Origin: Cellvibrionaceae bacterium
GTDB lineage: Bacteria; Pseudomonadota; Gammaproteobacteria; Pseudomonadales; Cellvibrionaceae
DNA length: 64,000 nucleotides
Reading direction: 5' to 3'
Assembly (NCBI GenBank): GCA_025800365.1
Contig: JAOXRT010000246.1
Coordinates: 1 to 64,000 of the forward strand
The first letter of the stretch is position 1; the number at the start of each line of letters is the position of its first letter. Below are positions 52,612 through 63,165 of this stretch, in pieces. A program made the position numbers and the translations under genes. The notes beneath the pieces are model-generated. The model saw only the letters and a program-made list of their open reading frames with translations. It was not told where the DNA came from and ran no database searches.

Positions 52612-55338
52612 ATGAGCGATATCGAATCGATTCCCTACTTTGAAAAACCCATATTATTTTTTGAGCAGGGAGCGTTTCGCAAACAGCTACAAAAACGCAA
52701 CGCCATTGTCGTTTTTAAAGAAGCTATCGCCGAGGTTAACGAACAATTCGACCTGCGCTTTCGAGAAGGCGAAAATATACGCCGCTTAATTTACGATCGC
52801 GCAACCTTTATCGATTGCTTATTGCATTATGCCTGGCATCTCTTTCAGTGGAGCGATGGAATCGCCCTACTTGCCGTTGGTGGTTACGGCCGTGGCGAGC
52901 TGCACCCCTACTCCGACATCGACATACTGGTACTCACCGAAAATGACGAGTTGCTGAACCAAGGTCCGCAAAGCAATATCGAGAGTATTCAAAATTTTGT
53001 CACTTTACTTTGGGATTTTGGATTAGCTATCGGTCACAGTGTTCGCTCAATTCCCCAATGCATTGAGCTTGCCAAAGACGACATCACCATTGCTACCAAC
53101 TTAATGGAGTGCCGCACTTTAGCCGGTTCAGCCAAATTACAACTATTACTGCAAGCGCATACTAGTGCCGACAAAATCTGGACAGCTGCCGAATTCTTTC
53201 GGGCTAAATATCAAGAGCAGTATGAACGCCATAAGAAACACAACCATACCGAATACAATCTAGAACCCAATATCAAAAACGCCCCGGGCGGCCTACGCGA
53301 CATTCAAACAATCAGCTGGGTAGCAAAGCGTTTTTTCGGCGTTAACAACTTCAAATTATTGGCCGGCCGCGGACTCTTTACCGATGAAGAGTACAATATT
53401 TTATTGGCGGGTGAAGAAGACTTATGGAAGGTTCGTTACGCCTTACACATGCTAGCTGGCAGAGCAGAAGAGCGCTTGCTATTTGATTACCAGAAAGAAA
53501 TTGCCAAATTACTAGGCTACCAGGATGACGACTCGAAACTGGCCGTTGAAAGCTTTATGCGCTGGTATTACCGTACCGTTCTGGCTTTACGTGAAGTTAA
53601 CGACGTCATGCTTCACTACTTGGATGAAGTCATCTTGCAAGCTGGCCAACACAGCGAAGCCAAAGTGATCAATGACCGCTTCCAGCGAGTGGATAACTAT
53701 ATCGAGGTTACCCATGAAAACGTTTTTCGGGATAGCCCCTCGGCTTTATTAGAAATATTTGTACTACTGGGTCTAGACCGAAGCCTAGTAGGAGTGCGAG
53801 CCAGTACTATTCGCCTGATTCGAGAGCACCGCCATTTAATCAATGACGACTACCGCAGCGATCCAGACAATCAACACCTATTTCTAACACTATTGCGCTC
53901 CCCAGTTGGCCTAGTTACCCAGCTACGCCGGATGAAACGCTACGGTGTCCTCGGTTTATATCTGCCAGAATTTGGTCGCGTTACCGGGCAAATGCAGCAT
54001 GACCTCTTTCACATTTACACTGTAGATGCTCACACCTTATTGGTGATCAAGTTTATGCGCCGCTTTAGGCAAGCTGGCGCTGAGGAACGCTTCCCCATTG
54101 CCAGCCATGTGATGAGGCGCCTACCCAAACAAGAATTACTCTATATTGCCGGCCTTTATCACGACATCGCCAAAGGCCGAGGCGGTGACCACTCTGAGCT
54201 AGGCGCTGTTGATGCAAGAGAGTTTTGCGAGCGACACGGTTTAAGTAAGCGCGAAACCAACTTGATCGCCTGGCTAGTAGAAAAACACCTACTGATGTCG
54301 ACGGTTTCTCAGAAGCAAGATATTAGCGACCCAGATGTAATTCATAATTTTGCTTTGGAAGTCGGCGATCAAACCCGACTCGATTATCTGTATGCCTTGA
54401 CGGTGGCCGACATGAACGCCACCAACCCAGATGTGTGGAATAGCTGGCGCGCCAGCTTAATGCGCCAACTGTATATCGAAACAAAGCGCGCTCTTCGCCG
54501 CGGCCTGGAAAACCCAGTTGACGCACAAGAACTTATTGAAGAAACACGCCACAACGCCCTTGCCAAACTCGAAGATAAAGGTATTAGCGAAGAGCAAGCC
54601 CAGAGCTTTTGGCAAGATATGGATGAAGAATACTTCCTCCGCGAAAACCATATTGATATCGCCTGGCAAACAGAAGCCATCCTGCAACACCGTCAGCAAG
54701 ACAATGAAGACGAAGAGCCATTAATTTTAGTTAGCGAAACTACCAGCCATGGCTATGAAGGCGCCACGCAAGTATTTTTAAGGGTTAAAGACCAAGCCAA
54801 TATTTTCGCCGCTGCCGCCACAGCCATTAGCCAGCTGGGCTTGAACATTGTAGATGCAAGAATTTATACCGATTCCAGTGGCTACACCATCGATACCTTC
54901 TACATTCTCGATGAGAATGGCAACTCACTGGGTAATGACGATAGCAGCACCCAAAAGATCGAAGAAGCCCTGAAAGAAGAGCTGGCTTTGGTTGGCGAGT
55001 ATTCCGACATCATAAAGCGTCGCACCGCTCGCGAGCTAAAGTACTTTGCCATGCCAACGCGCACATCTATCAATACCGACTTTCGCAGCGGTCATACCGT
55101 TCTAGAAGTGACCAGCCCTGACAGACCAGGGTTTTTGGCTATTATCGCTGCAGCCTTTAGTGAATTCGGCATTCAGATTCAAAACGCTAAAATTACCACC
55201 TTGGGTGAGCGCGTAGAGGATGTTTTCTTTATTAGTGACGCCAACGGACAGCCCTTAAGCGACCCCAAGATCTGTGAAGACCTACAGGCTACAATTTGCC
55301 GACGTCTTGATAGACAAGTACAAAAAGAAGCAGGCTAA
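52612..55338 (+). CDS. glnD: Bifunctional uridylyltransferase/uridylyl-removing enzyme GlnD
   Basis: A 908-residue nitrogen sensor that modifies PII proteins in response to glutamine. The nucleotidyltransferase site is AVGGYGRGELHPYSDID (about residues 85-101), the HD hydrolase domain has IAGLYHDIAKGRGGDHS (near 520), and two C-terminal ACT domains bind glutamine (about 705-785 and 820-895). Complete and of normal length. A 10-bp stem follows. Confidence 0.97.
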   Translation: MSDIESIPYFEKPILFFEQGAFRKQLQKRNAIVVFKEAIAEVNEQFDLRFREGENIRRLIYDRATFIDCLLHYAWHLFQWSDGIALLAVGGYGRGELHPYSDIDILVLTENDELLNQGPQSNIESIQNFVTLLWDFGLAIGHSVRSIPQCIELAKDDITIATNLMECRTLAGSAKLQLLLQAHTSADKIWTAAEFFRAKYQEQYERHKKHNHTEYNLEPNIKNAPGGLRDIQTISWVAKRFFGVNNFKLLAGRGLFTDEEYNILLAGEEDLWKVRYALHMLAGRAEERLLFDYQKEIAKLLGYQDDDSKLAVESFMRWYYRTVLALREVNDVMLHYLDEVILQAGQHSEAKVINDRFQRVDNYIEVTHENVFRDSPSALLEIFVLLGLDRSLVGVRASTIRLIREHRHLINDDYRSDPDNQHLFLTLLRSPVGLVTQLRRMKRYGVLGLYLPEFGRVTGQMQHDLFHIYTVDAHTLLVIKFMRRFRQAGAEERFPIASHVMRRLPKQELLYIAGLYHDIAKGRGGDHSELGAVDAREFCERHGLSKRETNLIAWLVEKHLLMSTVSQKQDISDPDVIHNFALEVGDQTRLDYLYALTVADMNATNPDVWNSWRASLMRQLYIETKRALRRGLENPVDAQELIEETRHNALAKLEDKGISEEQAQSFWQDMDEEYFLRENHIDIAWQTEAILQHRQQDNEDEEPLILVSETTSHGYEGATQVFLRVKDQANIFAAAATAISQLGLNIVDARIYTDSSGYTIDTFYILDENGNSLGNDDSSTQKIEEALKEELALVGEYSDIIKRRTARELKYFAMPTRTSINTDFRSGHTVLEVTSPDRPGFLAIIAAAFSEFGIQIQNAKITTLGERVEDVFFISDANGQPLSDPKICEDLQATICRRLDRQVQKEAG

Positions 55339-55339
55339 G

Positions 55340-55383
55340 TTTAACAAGCAAGCCTGGGCATACTCAAACTTGAGCTTGTTAAA
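55340..55383 (+). terminator. Stem-loop after glnD
   Basis: TTTAACAAGC (55340-55349) pairs perfectly with GCTTGTTAAA (55374-55383) across a 24-base loop. No T-tract; A-rich sequence follows. Confidence 0.4.
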
Positions 55384-55430
55384 AAGAAAATCGAAAAAGA
55401 AAACACAAAAACAAATAGACCACCATAGCT

Positions 55431-56627
55431 ATGAACCCAGATCTCAATAAACTTCAGCCCTACCCGTTTGAAAAACTCGCAGAGTTAAAAGCGGCTGTTA
55501 GCCCGCCTAGCGACAAAAGTCATATTGCACTTTCAATTGGGGAGCCTAAACATCTGCCTCCGCAATTCGTGCTAGAGACCCTACAAGACAATCTCGACAA
55601 GTTGGCAAACTACCCAGCCACCAAAGGCATGCCCGAGCTTCGCCATGCCATCAGCCAATGGTTAGAGAGACGCTTTAAACTCAAGCCAGAAAGCCTAGAC
55701 CCTGAACGTCACGTTCTCCCCGTCAATGGCACGCGTGAGGCGCTGTTTGCTTTTGTGCAAGCAATCATCGACCGGCAGCAGAAAGCCCCTTTAGTTATGT
55801 GTCCCAACCCCTTTTATCAAATTTATGAGGGTGCCGCTCTATTGGCCGGCGCTGAGCCACACTTTCTAAACTGCCAAGCCGAGAACGGTTATATCCCTGA
55901 TTTTGAGCAAGTCGAAGCAGAGCTTTGGGAGCGCTGCCAACTGCTATTTATATGCACCCCGGGGAACCCAACGGGCGCAGTGATGAGCAGTGAACAACTG
56001 CAGAAACTGATTAAGCTGGCCGATCAATATGATTTTATTATTGCCAGCGACGAGTGCTATAGCGAGTTGTATTTTGATGAGCAGAATCCACCCCCAGGCC
56101 TTCTACAAGCCTGCTCCGAGATGGGGCGCAATGATTACAAGCGCTGCGTGGTATTCCATAGTTTATCGAAACGCTCAAACTTACCTGGTCTACGCTCTGG
56201 ATTTGTAGCCGGTGACGCTGAGGTCATGGCACAGTTTCTTCGTTATCGCACCTATCACGGCTGCGCCATGGCTCTACCCAGTCAAATAGCTAGTATTGCC
56301 GCATGGAATGATGAAGAACATGTATTGCTAAATCGCAAAGCCTATCAAGAGAAGTTCTCTGCAGTGCTGGAGATCTTAGACGGAAAACTTGATGTTAAAA
56401 AACCCGATGCTGGCTTTTATTTATGGCCCAATGTACAGGGCTGCGATAGAGACTTTGCTCAACGACTGTTTGCAGAGCAGCATATCACTGTTTTACCCGG
56501 TCAGTTCCTGGCGCGCGATAGCCAAGGTATCAATCCAGGCAGCGGCTATATTCGCATGGCGCTTGTCGCCCCACTTGATGAATGTATTGTGGCCGCAGAA
56601 AGAATCGTCGATTTTGTTTCAAAATAA
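55431..56627 (+). CDS. dapC: Succinyldiaminopimelate transaminase
   Basis: A 398-residue class I PLP aminotransferase. The PLP lysine is in FHSLSKRSNLPGLRSGF; NPFYQIYEGAA and CTPGNPTGAV are typical. It converts N-succinyl-2-amino-6-oxopimelate in the succinylase branch of lysine/diaminopimelate synthesis. The position after glnD and before dapD and dapE supports DapC over other aminotransferases. Confidence 0.92.
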   Translation: MNPDLNKLQPYPFEKLAELKAAVSPPSDKSHIALSIGEPKHLPPQFVLETLQDNLDKLANYPATKGMPELRHAISQWLERRFKLKPESLDPERHVLPVNGTREALFAFVQAIIDRQQKAPLVMCPNPFYQIYEGAALLAGAEPHFLNCQAENGYIPDFEQVEAELWERCQLLFICTPGNPTGAVMSSEQLQKLIKLADQYDFIIASDECYSELYFDEQNPPPGLLQACSEMGRNDYKRCVVFHSLSKRSNLPGLRSGFVAGDAEVMAQFLRYRTYHGCAMALPSQIASIAAWNDEEHVLLNRKAYQEKFSAVLEILDGKLDVKKPDAGFYLWPNVQGCDRDFAQRLFAEQHITVLPGQFLARDSQGINPGSGYIRMALVAPLDECIVAAERIVDFVSK

Positions 56628-56649
56628 ATTGCGAAAGAGTTATCGCTAA

Positions 56650-57303
56650 ATGCTAAAAAAAGAAAGAGCCAGTTACATCCTTGGCCGGCTTCAAAAGGAA
56701 TATCCAAAACCACCTATTCCTTTGGACCATAAAGACCCATATACGCTATTGGTGGCGGTTTTACTGTCGGCACAGTGCACCGACGAACGCGTCAATCAAG
56801 TTACCCCAGCTTTGTGGGAACTTGCCGACAATCCATTTGATATGGCCAAGCAAACAGTAGAGGATATCCAAGCTATCATTCGTCCCTGCGGCCTGTCGCC
56901 ACAAAAGTCGAAAGCTATCTCCAAACTTTCGCAGATATTAATTGAAGAGCACGGAGGTGAAGTGCCTGCCGACATGGAAGCCCTAGAAAGGCTACCCGGC
57001 GTGGGACATAAAACGGCCGGTGTAGTCATGGCACAGGCCTTCGATGTGCCTAGCTTTCCAGTCGATACTCATATTCACCGTTTAGCCCAACGCTGGGGCC
57101 TCACCAGCGGACAAAACGTTGCGCAAACCGAAAAAGACTTAAAAAAACTCTTCCCCGAAGACTCTTGGAATGCATTGCATTTGCAGATCATCTATTGGGG
57201 TCGCGAGTTTTGCTCAGCAAGAGGCTGCGATGGCACGGTCTGTGAGATTTGCACGACTTGCTACCCCAAACGCAAAAACCCTAAGGTAACCTTAAAACCC
57301 TAA
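56650..57303 (+). CDS. nth: Endonuclease III
   Basis: A 217-residue DNA glycosylase/AP lyase removing oxidised pyrimidines. It has the helix-hairpin-helix LERLPGVGHKTAGVV with its catalytic Lys, and the catalytic Asp in PVDTHIHR. The C-terminal iron-sulfur region has five Cys at residues 188, 193, 198, 201 and 204, not the C-x6-C-x2-C-x5-C of E. coli. Starts 22 bases after dapC. Confidence 0.94.
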   Translation: MLKKERASYILGRLQKEYPKPPIPLDHKDPYTLLVAVLLSAQCTDERVNQVTPALWELADNPFDMAKQTVEDIQAIIRPCGLSPQKSKAISKLSQILIEEHGGEVPADMEALERLPGVGHKTAGVVMAQAFDVPSFPVDTHIHRLAQRWGLTSGQNVAQTEKDLKKLFPEDSWNALHLQIIYWGREFCSARGCDGTVCEICTTCYPKRKNPKVTLKP

Positions 57304-57396
57304 TGTAAGCCTGAACAATTAAGCCAAGAGCTTTCTCTTTAAAGGTCTTTAGAGACCAATAACCCACAAACAAAGCAGTATAGACACAGTAAAAAC

Positions 57397-57693
57397 ATGG
57401 AAAACAATCAAAGCAATACCGAAGTCAGCACCCAAGCCATTCCAGCAAAAACATCAACACTGGCTATTGTAAGCTTAGTGTTCGGCATTCTAGGCCTATT
57501 CTTTTTAGGCTCCCTAGTCGGCATTATAACGGGGCATTTAGCGCGTTCAGAGATTCGCAAAAGCGGCGGTCAACTGCAAGGCGATGCCCTAGCCCTTACC
57601 GGCTTGGTTACTGGTTATATCGGCTTTATCTTGGCCTTTATTTGGGTTGTGGTATTAGGCGGCTTGGCGTTTTTAATGGCCTTCTTTGGCTAA
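57397..57693 (+). CDS. DUF4190 family small membrane protein
   Basis: A 98-residue protein with two hydrophobic helices (about residues 24-46 and 72-96) separated by TGHLARSEIRKSGGQLQGDA, the usual DUF4190 pattern (GHxAxxxIxxS then G). Function unknown. The N-terminal 20 residues are polar. It is a small gene between nth and the ArsC-like gene. Confidence 0.8.
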   Translation: MENNQSNTEVSTQAIPAKTSTLAIVSLVFGILGLFFLGSLVGIITGHLARSEIRKSGGQLQGDALALTGLVTGYIGFILAFIWVVVLGGLAFLMAFFG

Positions 57694-57783
57694 AGCCAGT
57701 TAAAGGCGGCAATCCAGCGACCCCACTATTATACTGCCCGTAAGGATTTGCTATGCTTAGCGCCTTTTGAGGCTCCTAAGCCA

Positions 57784-57823
57784 GCGTTTATGCTCGATTT
57801 TTAATTCACTCGAGCATAAACGC
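57784..57823 (+). terminator. Stem-loop between DUF4190 and ArsC-like genes
   Basis: Perfect 14-bp stem GCGTTTATGCTCGA / TCGAGCATAAACGC with a 12-base loop containing TTTTTAATT. A transcript-end structure or a leader element of the next gene. Confidence 0.5.
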
Positions 57824-57853
57824 AAACAGAAACGTCAAATAGCGAGAGTGATA

Positions 57854-58204
57854 ATGAGCGTTACCCTATATGGCATCCCAAATTGCGATACCGTCAAAAA
57901 AGCCCGCACCTGGCTAGAACAAGCCGGGATCAAATACGATTTTCATGACTTTCGAAAAGATGGTTTGAGCAAAGAGCAAGTCGCCGCGTGGATCGATGAG
58001 CTGGGCTGGGAAACTCTGCTGAACAAACGCAGTACCAGCTGGAAAGCACTCGATGAGGACTTGCGCAGCAATATGGATGCAAGCGCCGCGCTAACAGCAA
58101 TCTTAGATAGCCCAACACTTATCAAGCGGCCATTGCTTGATGATGGCAAAGCACGCAAGGTCGGCTTTAAAGCGGCCGACTACGAGAATATATTCAAATC
58201 TTAA
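57854..58204 (+). CDS. ArsC/Spx-family reductase (YffB-like)
   Basis: A 116-residue thioredoxin-fold protein. It begins VTLYGIPNCDTVKKARTWLE with a single active Cys (C11), followed by YDFHDFRKDGLSKEQV and LIKRPLLDDGKARKVGF. YffB/ArsC-like proteins are glutathione-linked reductases; a role in arsenate reduction is not established. An ArsC-like gene near dapD also occurs in Pseudomonas. ATG 57854 fits the fold; a longer frame upstream is unconserved. Confidence 0.88.
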   Translation: MSVTLYGIPNCDTVKKARTWLEQAGIKYDFHDFRKDGLSKEQVAAWIDELGWETLLNKRSTSWKALDEDLRSNMDASAALTAILDSPTLIKRPLLDDGKARKVGFKAADYENIFKS

Positions 58205-58252
58205 GGGCTTGTTAACTCAAAGCCCAATAACAATATTGATAAAGGTATCACC

Positions 58253-59284
58253 ATGAGCAATCTATACAGCGTCGGCCTAGGAGTCGGCACGCAAAATCAA
58301 AACGGCGAATGGCTAGAGGTATTTTACCCAGCCCCTGTTCTAAACGCCGATAGCGCCATGTCAGAAGCATTAACTGCCGCTGGCTACACAGGTGGCAATG
58401 CGGCAATTGCACTAGACAATGATGCTATGAGCAAGCTAGCGGAAGCCTTGAATAATGCCGGCCAGACTGAACAAGCAGCTATTGCTAAGTCTTTAACGAG
58501 CAGTGAGCGCCCTCTAGTGCTAACAGTTTTAGCTGAAGATGCCGCTCCCAACAGTACGCCAGAAGCCTATTTAAAATTACACTTAATCTCGCACCGCTTA
58601 GTAAAACCACACGGCACGGATCTATCCGGCATCTTCGGTTTACTACCCAATGTGGCCTGGACCAATGAGGGCGCAATTGACCTAACTGAACTAGCAGAGC
58701 GTCAGCTAGCCGCACGCTTAAAAGGCCAGGTACTGGAAGTTTCTTGCGTCGATAAATTCCCTAAAATGACCAACTATGTTGTGCCTGCCGGTGTACGCAT
58801 CGCTCACACCGCTCGTGTACGCCTGGGTGCCTATTTAGGTGAAGGCACCACCATCATGCACGAAGGTTTTGTTAACTTTAATGCGGGTACTGAAGGCCCA
58901 GGCATGATCGAAGGCCGCGTTTCCGCAGGCGTGATGATCGGCGCGGGCTCGGATCTTGGCGGCAGTGCCTCTACCATGGGCACCTTGTCCGGCGGCGGTA
59001 ATATAATTATTTCAGTCGGTAAAGAATGTTTGCTTGGCGCAAACGCTGGCATCGGCATTCCTCTTGGCGATCGCTGCACCGTTGAAGCCGGTTTATATAT
59101 TACGGCGGGAACTAAAGTACAACTGCTTGATGATAAAGGCCAGCTGGTAGAAGAAGTTAAAGCCCGCGATTTAGCAAGCAAATCTGATTTGCTATTCCGC
59201 CGCAACTCAGCCACTGGCGCGGTAGAGTGTAAAACCAATAAAAACGCTATCGCCCTTAACGAAGAGCTACACGCAAACAACTAA
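58253..59284 (+). CDS. dapD: 2,3,4,5-tetrahydropyridine-2,6-dicarboxylate N-succinyltransferase
   Basis: A 343-residue succinyltransferase of the long (Pseudomonas-type) form. A helical N-terminal domain is followed by a left-handed beta-helix with GTTIMHEGFVNFNAGTEGPG and GAGSDLGGSASTMGTLSGG. It opens the succinylase branch of lysine and meso-diaminopimelate synthesis using succinyl-CoA. dapE follows. Confidence 0.96.
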   Translation: MSNLYSVGLGVGTQNQNGEWLEVFYPAPVLNADSAMSEALTAAGYTGGNAAIALDNDAMSKLAEALNNAGQTEQAAIAKSLTSSERPLVLTVLAEDAAPNSTPEAYLKLHLISHRLVKPHGTDLSGIFGLLPNVAWTNEGAIDLTELAERQLAARLKGQVLEVSCVDKFPKMTNYVVPAGVRIAHTARVRLGAYLGEGTTIMHEGFVNFNAGTEGPGMIEGRVSAGVMIGAGSDLGGSASTMGTLSGGGNIIISVGKECLLGANAGIGIPLGDRCTVEAGLYITAGTKVQLLDDKGQLVEEVKARDLASKSDLLFRRNSATGAVECKTNKNAIALNEELHANN

Positions 59285-59316
59285 GCCACTCTGCAACACG
59301 ATTTATGTGTATGAGC

Positions 59317-59344
59317 TGCCACGCTAGCAATAACTAGCGTGGCA
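59317..59344 (+). terminator. Stem-loop after dapD
   Basis: Perfect 11-bp stem TGCCACGCTAG / CTAGCGTGGCA with a six-base loop, between dapD and dapE. No T-tract. Confidence 0.5.
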
Positions 59345-59399
59345 AATTCCTGCAAGAAAAAATTAGAATTTATAAAGCCTGCAAACCCAAAGCATCTAG

Positions 59400-60557
<1,158 letters not shown>

Positions 60558-60577
60558 GCGCCGCAATCTGCAGTGCT

Positions 60578-60645
60578 ATGCCACTTTATCTCGTAAATTG
60601 AATTGCTTAAAATGTAACAAGGCATTTTCAAAGATAAAGTGGCAT
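60578..60645. repeat. 14-bp inverted repeat after dapE
   Basis: ATGCCACTTTATCT (60578-60591) and AGATAAAGTGGCAT (60632-60645) form a perfect inverted repeat with 40 bases between. It starts about 20 bases after dapE. It may end the dapE transcript or be a short remnant element. Confidence 0.5.
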
Positions 60646-60804
60646 AAATAACTTTTCGAAGCCCCCTCCACGCAAGATTATCGACCGCCTATCTTCGTAA
60701 TATCTTTAAACCACTAATTTAATGACTCAAGTGAACGACTGTAACATAGCAGTCATATTTGCCTATTATATTAGCCAGCATTGAAATTGAGACGGGACAG
60801 TGAA

Positions 60805-61014
60805 ATGTCTGAGCAAACGGCCGTACAGCCTTGCGCCAAGGTAATTCCCTTTCCTCGCCGCAATTTTCACGGTGCTGCCATCATTAATGATGATGGAACG
60901 GAAACGCCCATTACTGAAGAAATGGTTAATCAGGCGGTAGATCAAGCTATTGATCAGCTCATTAACTATTTACCTAATTGGCTACATCCACTATCGGCAC
61001 CGGCGAATTCTTAA
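60805..61014 (+). CDS. Small protein of unknown function, 69 residues
   Basis: A short frame with GGGA seven bases before ATG 60805. The sequence begins SEQTAVQPCAKVIPFPRRNF, has an IINDDGTETPITEEMV middle and a helical VDQAIDQLINYLPNWL end. No signal peptide or helix long enough for a membrane. I do not recognise it; the good ribosome binding site and balanced composition support a real gene. Convergent with pdxB. Confidence 0.6.
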   Translation: MSEQTAVQPCAKVIPFPRRNFHGAAIINDDGTETPITEEMVNQAVDQAIDQLINYLPNWLHPLSAPANS

Positions 61015-61041
61015 ACCTGATAAACGCAAGTTAGCAGGTTT
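61013..61041 (+). terminator. Weak stem-loop after small protein gene
   Basis: AAACCTG (61013-61019) pairs with CAGGTTT (61035-61041), followed by TAGATTTTAG. Overlaps the end of the gene and lies between convergent genes. Confidence 0.4.
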
Positions 61042-61078
61042 AGATTTTAGCAGTATCAGTTTTAAACTCTCCTCATAC

Positions 61079-62224
61079 TTATTGGGAAAATCCCAAAGCG
61101 GCTAGACTTTGTTCTAGTCGTTGCTTTTCTTTTTCTGTAAGCCCATCAACTTCAGTAAGACGATAATGAAAGAATTCTCGCCTTTTAGGATAGTTTTTTC
61201 TCAAGGCATCAAAGGCTTTAGCAATATTGTCAGATTGCTTTTGCATAGCCTCGCGAAGATTCTTGTCATCCTGAGATATATCGTAGCAATGTGGAATTAA
61301 CTGGCGGAGAAGCTCAAAAGCTGAATCAGCAGCAACATCGGAAAGTGACTCAGGATGTTGCCGTGAGCCCCTGGGGTTTATCCAATCCAATGATAAAAAC
61401 TCAGACAATCGCTCCGCAATCATCCTAGTGCCCGTGACCTTACCATCATAACTATAACCCGCTATATGGGGCGTCGCGATATCAACAGCCGCAAGTACAT
61501 CGACATGTAAATTGGGCTCATCTTGCCAGACATCTAACACGGTTAACACATCACCGGCATTGTTAATTCGCTCTAGCAAAGCGCGATTATCCAAGCAATC
61601 ACCCCGCCCACAGTTGAGCAGAACGGCACCTGGATTGAGTCGTGCAATTTCGGCCTGCCCGATCATTTTGTAACTTGGGTATGACCCAGTTCGAGTCAAC
61701 GGGGCATGCATAGAAACAATATCCGCTGCCAACACTTCCTCAAGAGAGGTCAAAATAGGGTATCGATCTTGCTCAATCAGCGGATCATAGCCAATGCACT
61801 CTATGCCTAGTTTTAAGGCACGCTTATAAAGCGCCGAGCCGACATTGCCCATACCAATGATGCCCAGACGTTTGCCCTGCCAATCGCAGTTTAGATGCGC
61901 CAAGGCCGCAAACACATACTCCACTACGGAGTTTGCATTACAAGCCGCCGCATTCGAATACACAATCCCTCTCTGGTCCAAATAGGCGGTATCAATATGA
62001 TCCATACCGATAGTGCAGCTGCCTACAAATTTTACAGAACTAGACTCCAGCAGGGATTTATCCACCTTAGTCACAGAACGCACGATTAAGGCATCAACAT
62101 CCTTTACATCATCAGCGACAATTTCGCGGCCAGCTTTAAATCGCAGCTCGCCACCGTTTTTTTCTACAAAACGTGAAAAATAGGCCTCTGCTTCGGGAAT
62201 ATTTTCATCCAACAGAATGATCAA
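61079..62224 (-). CDS. pdxB: Erythronate-4-phosphate dehydrogenase
   Basis: A 381-residue D-2-hydroxyacid dehydrogenase family enzyme of pyridoxal 5'-phosphate synthesis. The NAD site is LGIIGMGNVGSALYKRAL; MHAPLTRTGSYPSY and the His in DIATPHIAGYSYDGK lie in the catalytic domain, and a PdxB-specific C-terminal domain extends from about 290. TTG start (62224) with AGGAG six bases upstream; an ATG nearby runs into TGA. Confidence 0.95.
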   Translation of the reverse strand: MIILLDENIPEAEAYFSRFVEKNGGELRFKAGREIVADDVKDVDALIVRSVTKVDKSLLESSSVKFVGSCTIGMDHIDTAYLDQRGIVYSNAAACNANSVVEYVFAALAHLNCDWQGKRLGIIGMGNVGSALYKRALKLGIECIGYDPLIEQDRYPILTSLEEVLAADIVSMHAPLTRTGSYPSYKMIGQAEIARLNPGAVLLNCGRGDCLDNRALLERINNAGDVLTVLDVWQDEPNLHVDVLAAVDIATPHIAGYSYDGKVTGTRMIAERLSEFLSLDWINPRGSRQHPESLSDVAADSAFELLRQLIPHCYDISQDDKNLREAMQKQSDNIAKAFDALRKNYPKRREFFHYRLTEVDGLTEKEKQRLEQSLAALGFSQ

Positions 62225-62265
62225 GCCATACTCCTAATTTGATTTCGAACCACCCATGGCTCTAA

Positions 62266-63165
62266 CTAAGAGCCTGCAAATACTTTGTTCATTCGGCTCG
62301 CTAAGCGCGCAAAGCCCTGCTTTTGACAAAACTTTTCTAAAGCCAGAATATCGGCTGGCTGCCAATGCAGTTCTTTGATTGAATTTACTAAAGGAACATC
62401 GCAAACAATTGTGGCCAGTGTTTTTGCCATAGCAACCTGCTCTAGGTGCTCTTCTAGCTTAGCCGCCAAGCCTTTGGCACCGCGAACTGGCAAACTGTGT
62501 AGCTGCTCTATATTGGCGTAAACACTTTTTACACTGCCATGGGCTTGCAGCAAGGCAGCGGCCGTTTTAGCACCAATACCCGGCACACCTGGGATATCAT
62601 CAATGGCATCCCCCACCAAAGCCAAATAGTCAGCCATTGCCTCCGCAGGTACGCCCCACTTTTCTTGGATATCCGATGGATAAGAACACTGATCCTTAGC
62701 GAAATCCCAAAGATAATCTCGTTCTCTGCGAATTAATTGCCCTAGATCTTTATCACGAGTTAACACAGCAACTGGCTGCTTACTGCGCTTTGCCACGGTC
62801 ATTAAGCTACCAATTAAATCATCAGCCTCGTAGCGCGTCGATCCAAAACAGGGAATCCCCATTAACTCGGCTACTTCCCTACAAGCCTCTAATTGATAAG
62901 CCAAGGCTTCATCGGGTAATGCTCGGCTCGATTTATAATCAGGATAAATCTCCTCACGAAAGCCCTGTCCCAAACTCTCATCAAAGCACAGAGCAATACG
63001 CTCAGGTCCATATTGCTCTTTTAGCTTCAACAAGAAAGTAGAGAAACCATATACTGCTTCCGTTGAAAAGCCATTGCGCGCTGTCCAGTTAGGAGGCAAA
63101 GAGAAGTAATATTGAAAAATGTAGATTGAAGCATCTACCAGACACGTCGCCGCCAGTGGTTTCAT
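62266..63165 (-). CDS. 5'-3' exonuclease, FEN-like (Pol I N-domain type)
   Basis: A 299-residue flap-endonuclease-like protein related to the N-terminal domain of DNA polymerase I. The acidic metal residues are kept: LVDAS, ALCFDES, YEADDLIG, TRDKDLGQL and VGDAIDDIPG, followed by the helix-hairpin-helix PGVPGIGAKTAA. Unlike E. coli Xni (ExoIX), which has lost some of these, this copy should be an active nuclease. ATG overlaps the epmC stop by 4 bases. Confidence 0.9.
   Translation of the reverse strand: MKPLAATCLVDASIYIFQYYFSLPPNWTARNGFSTEAVYGFSTFLLKLKEQYGPERIALCFDESLGQGFREEIYPDYKSSRALPDEALAYQLEACREVAELMGIPCFGSTRYEADDLIGSLMTVAKRSKQPVAVLTRDKDLGQLIRRERDYLWDFAKDQCSYPSDIQEKWGVPAEAMADYLALVGDAIDDIPGVPGIGAKTAAALLQAHGSVKSVYANIEQLHSLPVRGAKGLAAKLEEHLEQVAMAKTLATIVCDVPLVNSIKELHWQPADILALEKFCQKQGFARLASRMNKVFAGS

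Noticed and set aside
58204-58225. Possible MITE-end copy (GGGCTTGTTAAC) before dapD
   Set aside because: It pairs with AAGCCC as an ordinary small hairpin, and the similarity to the element end is too short.
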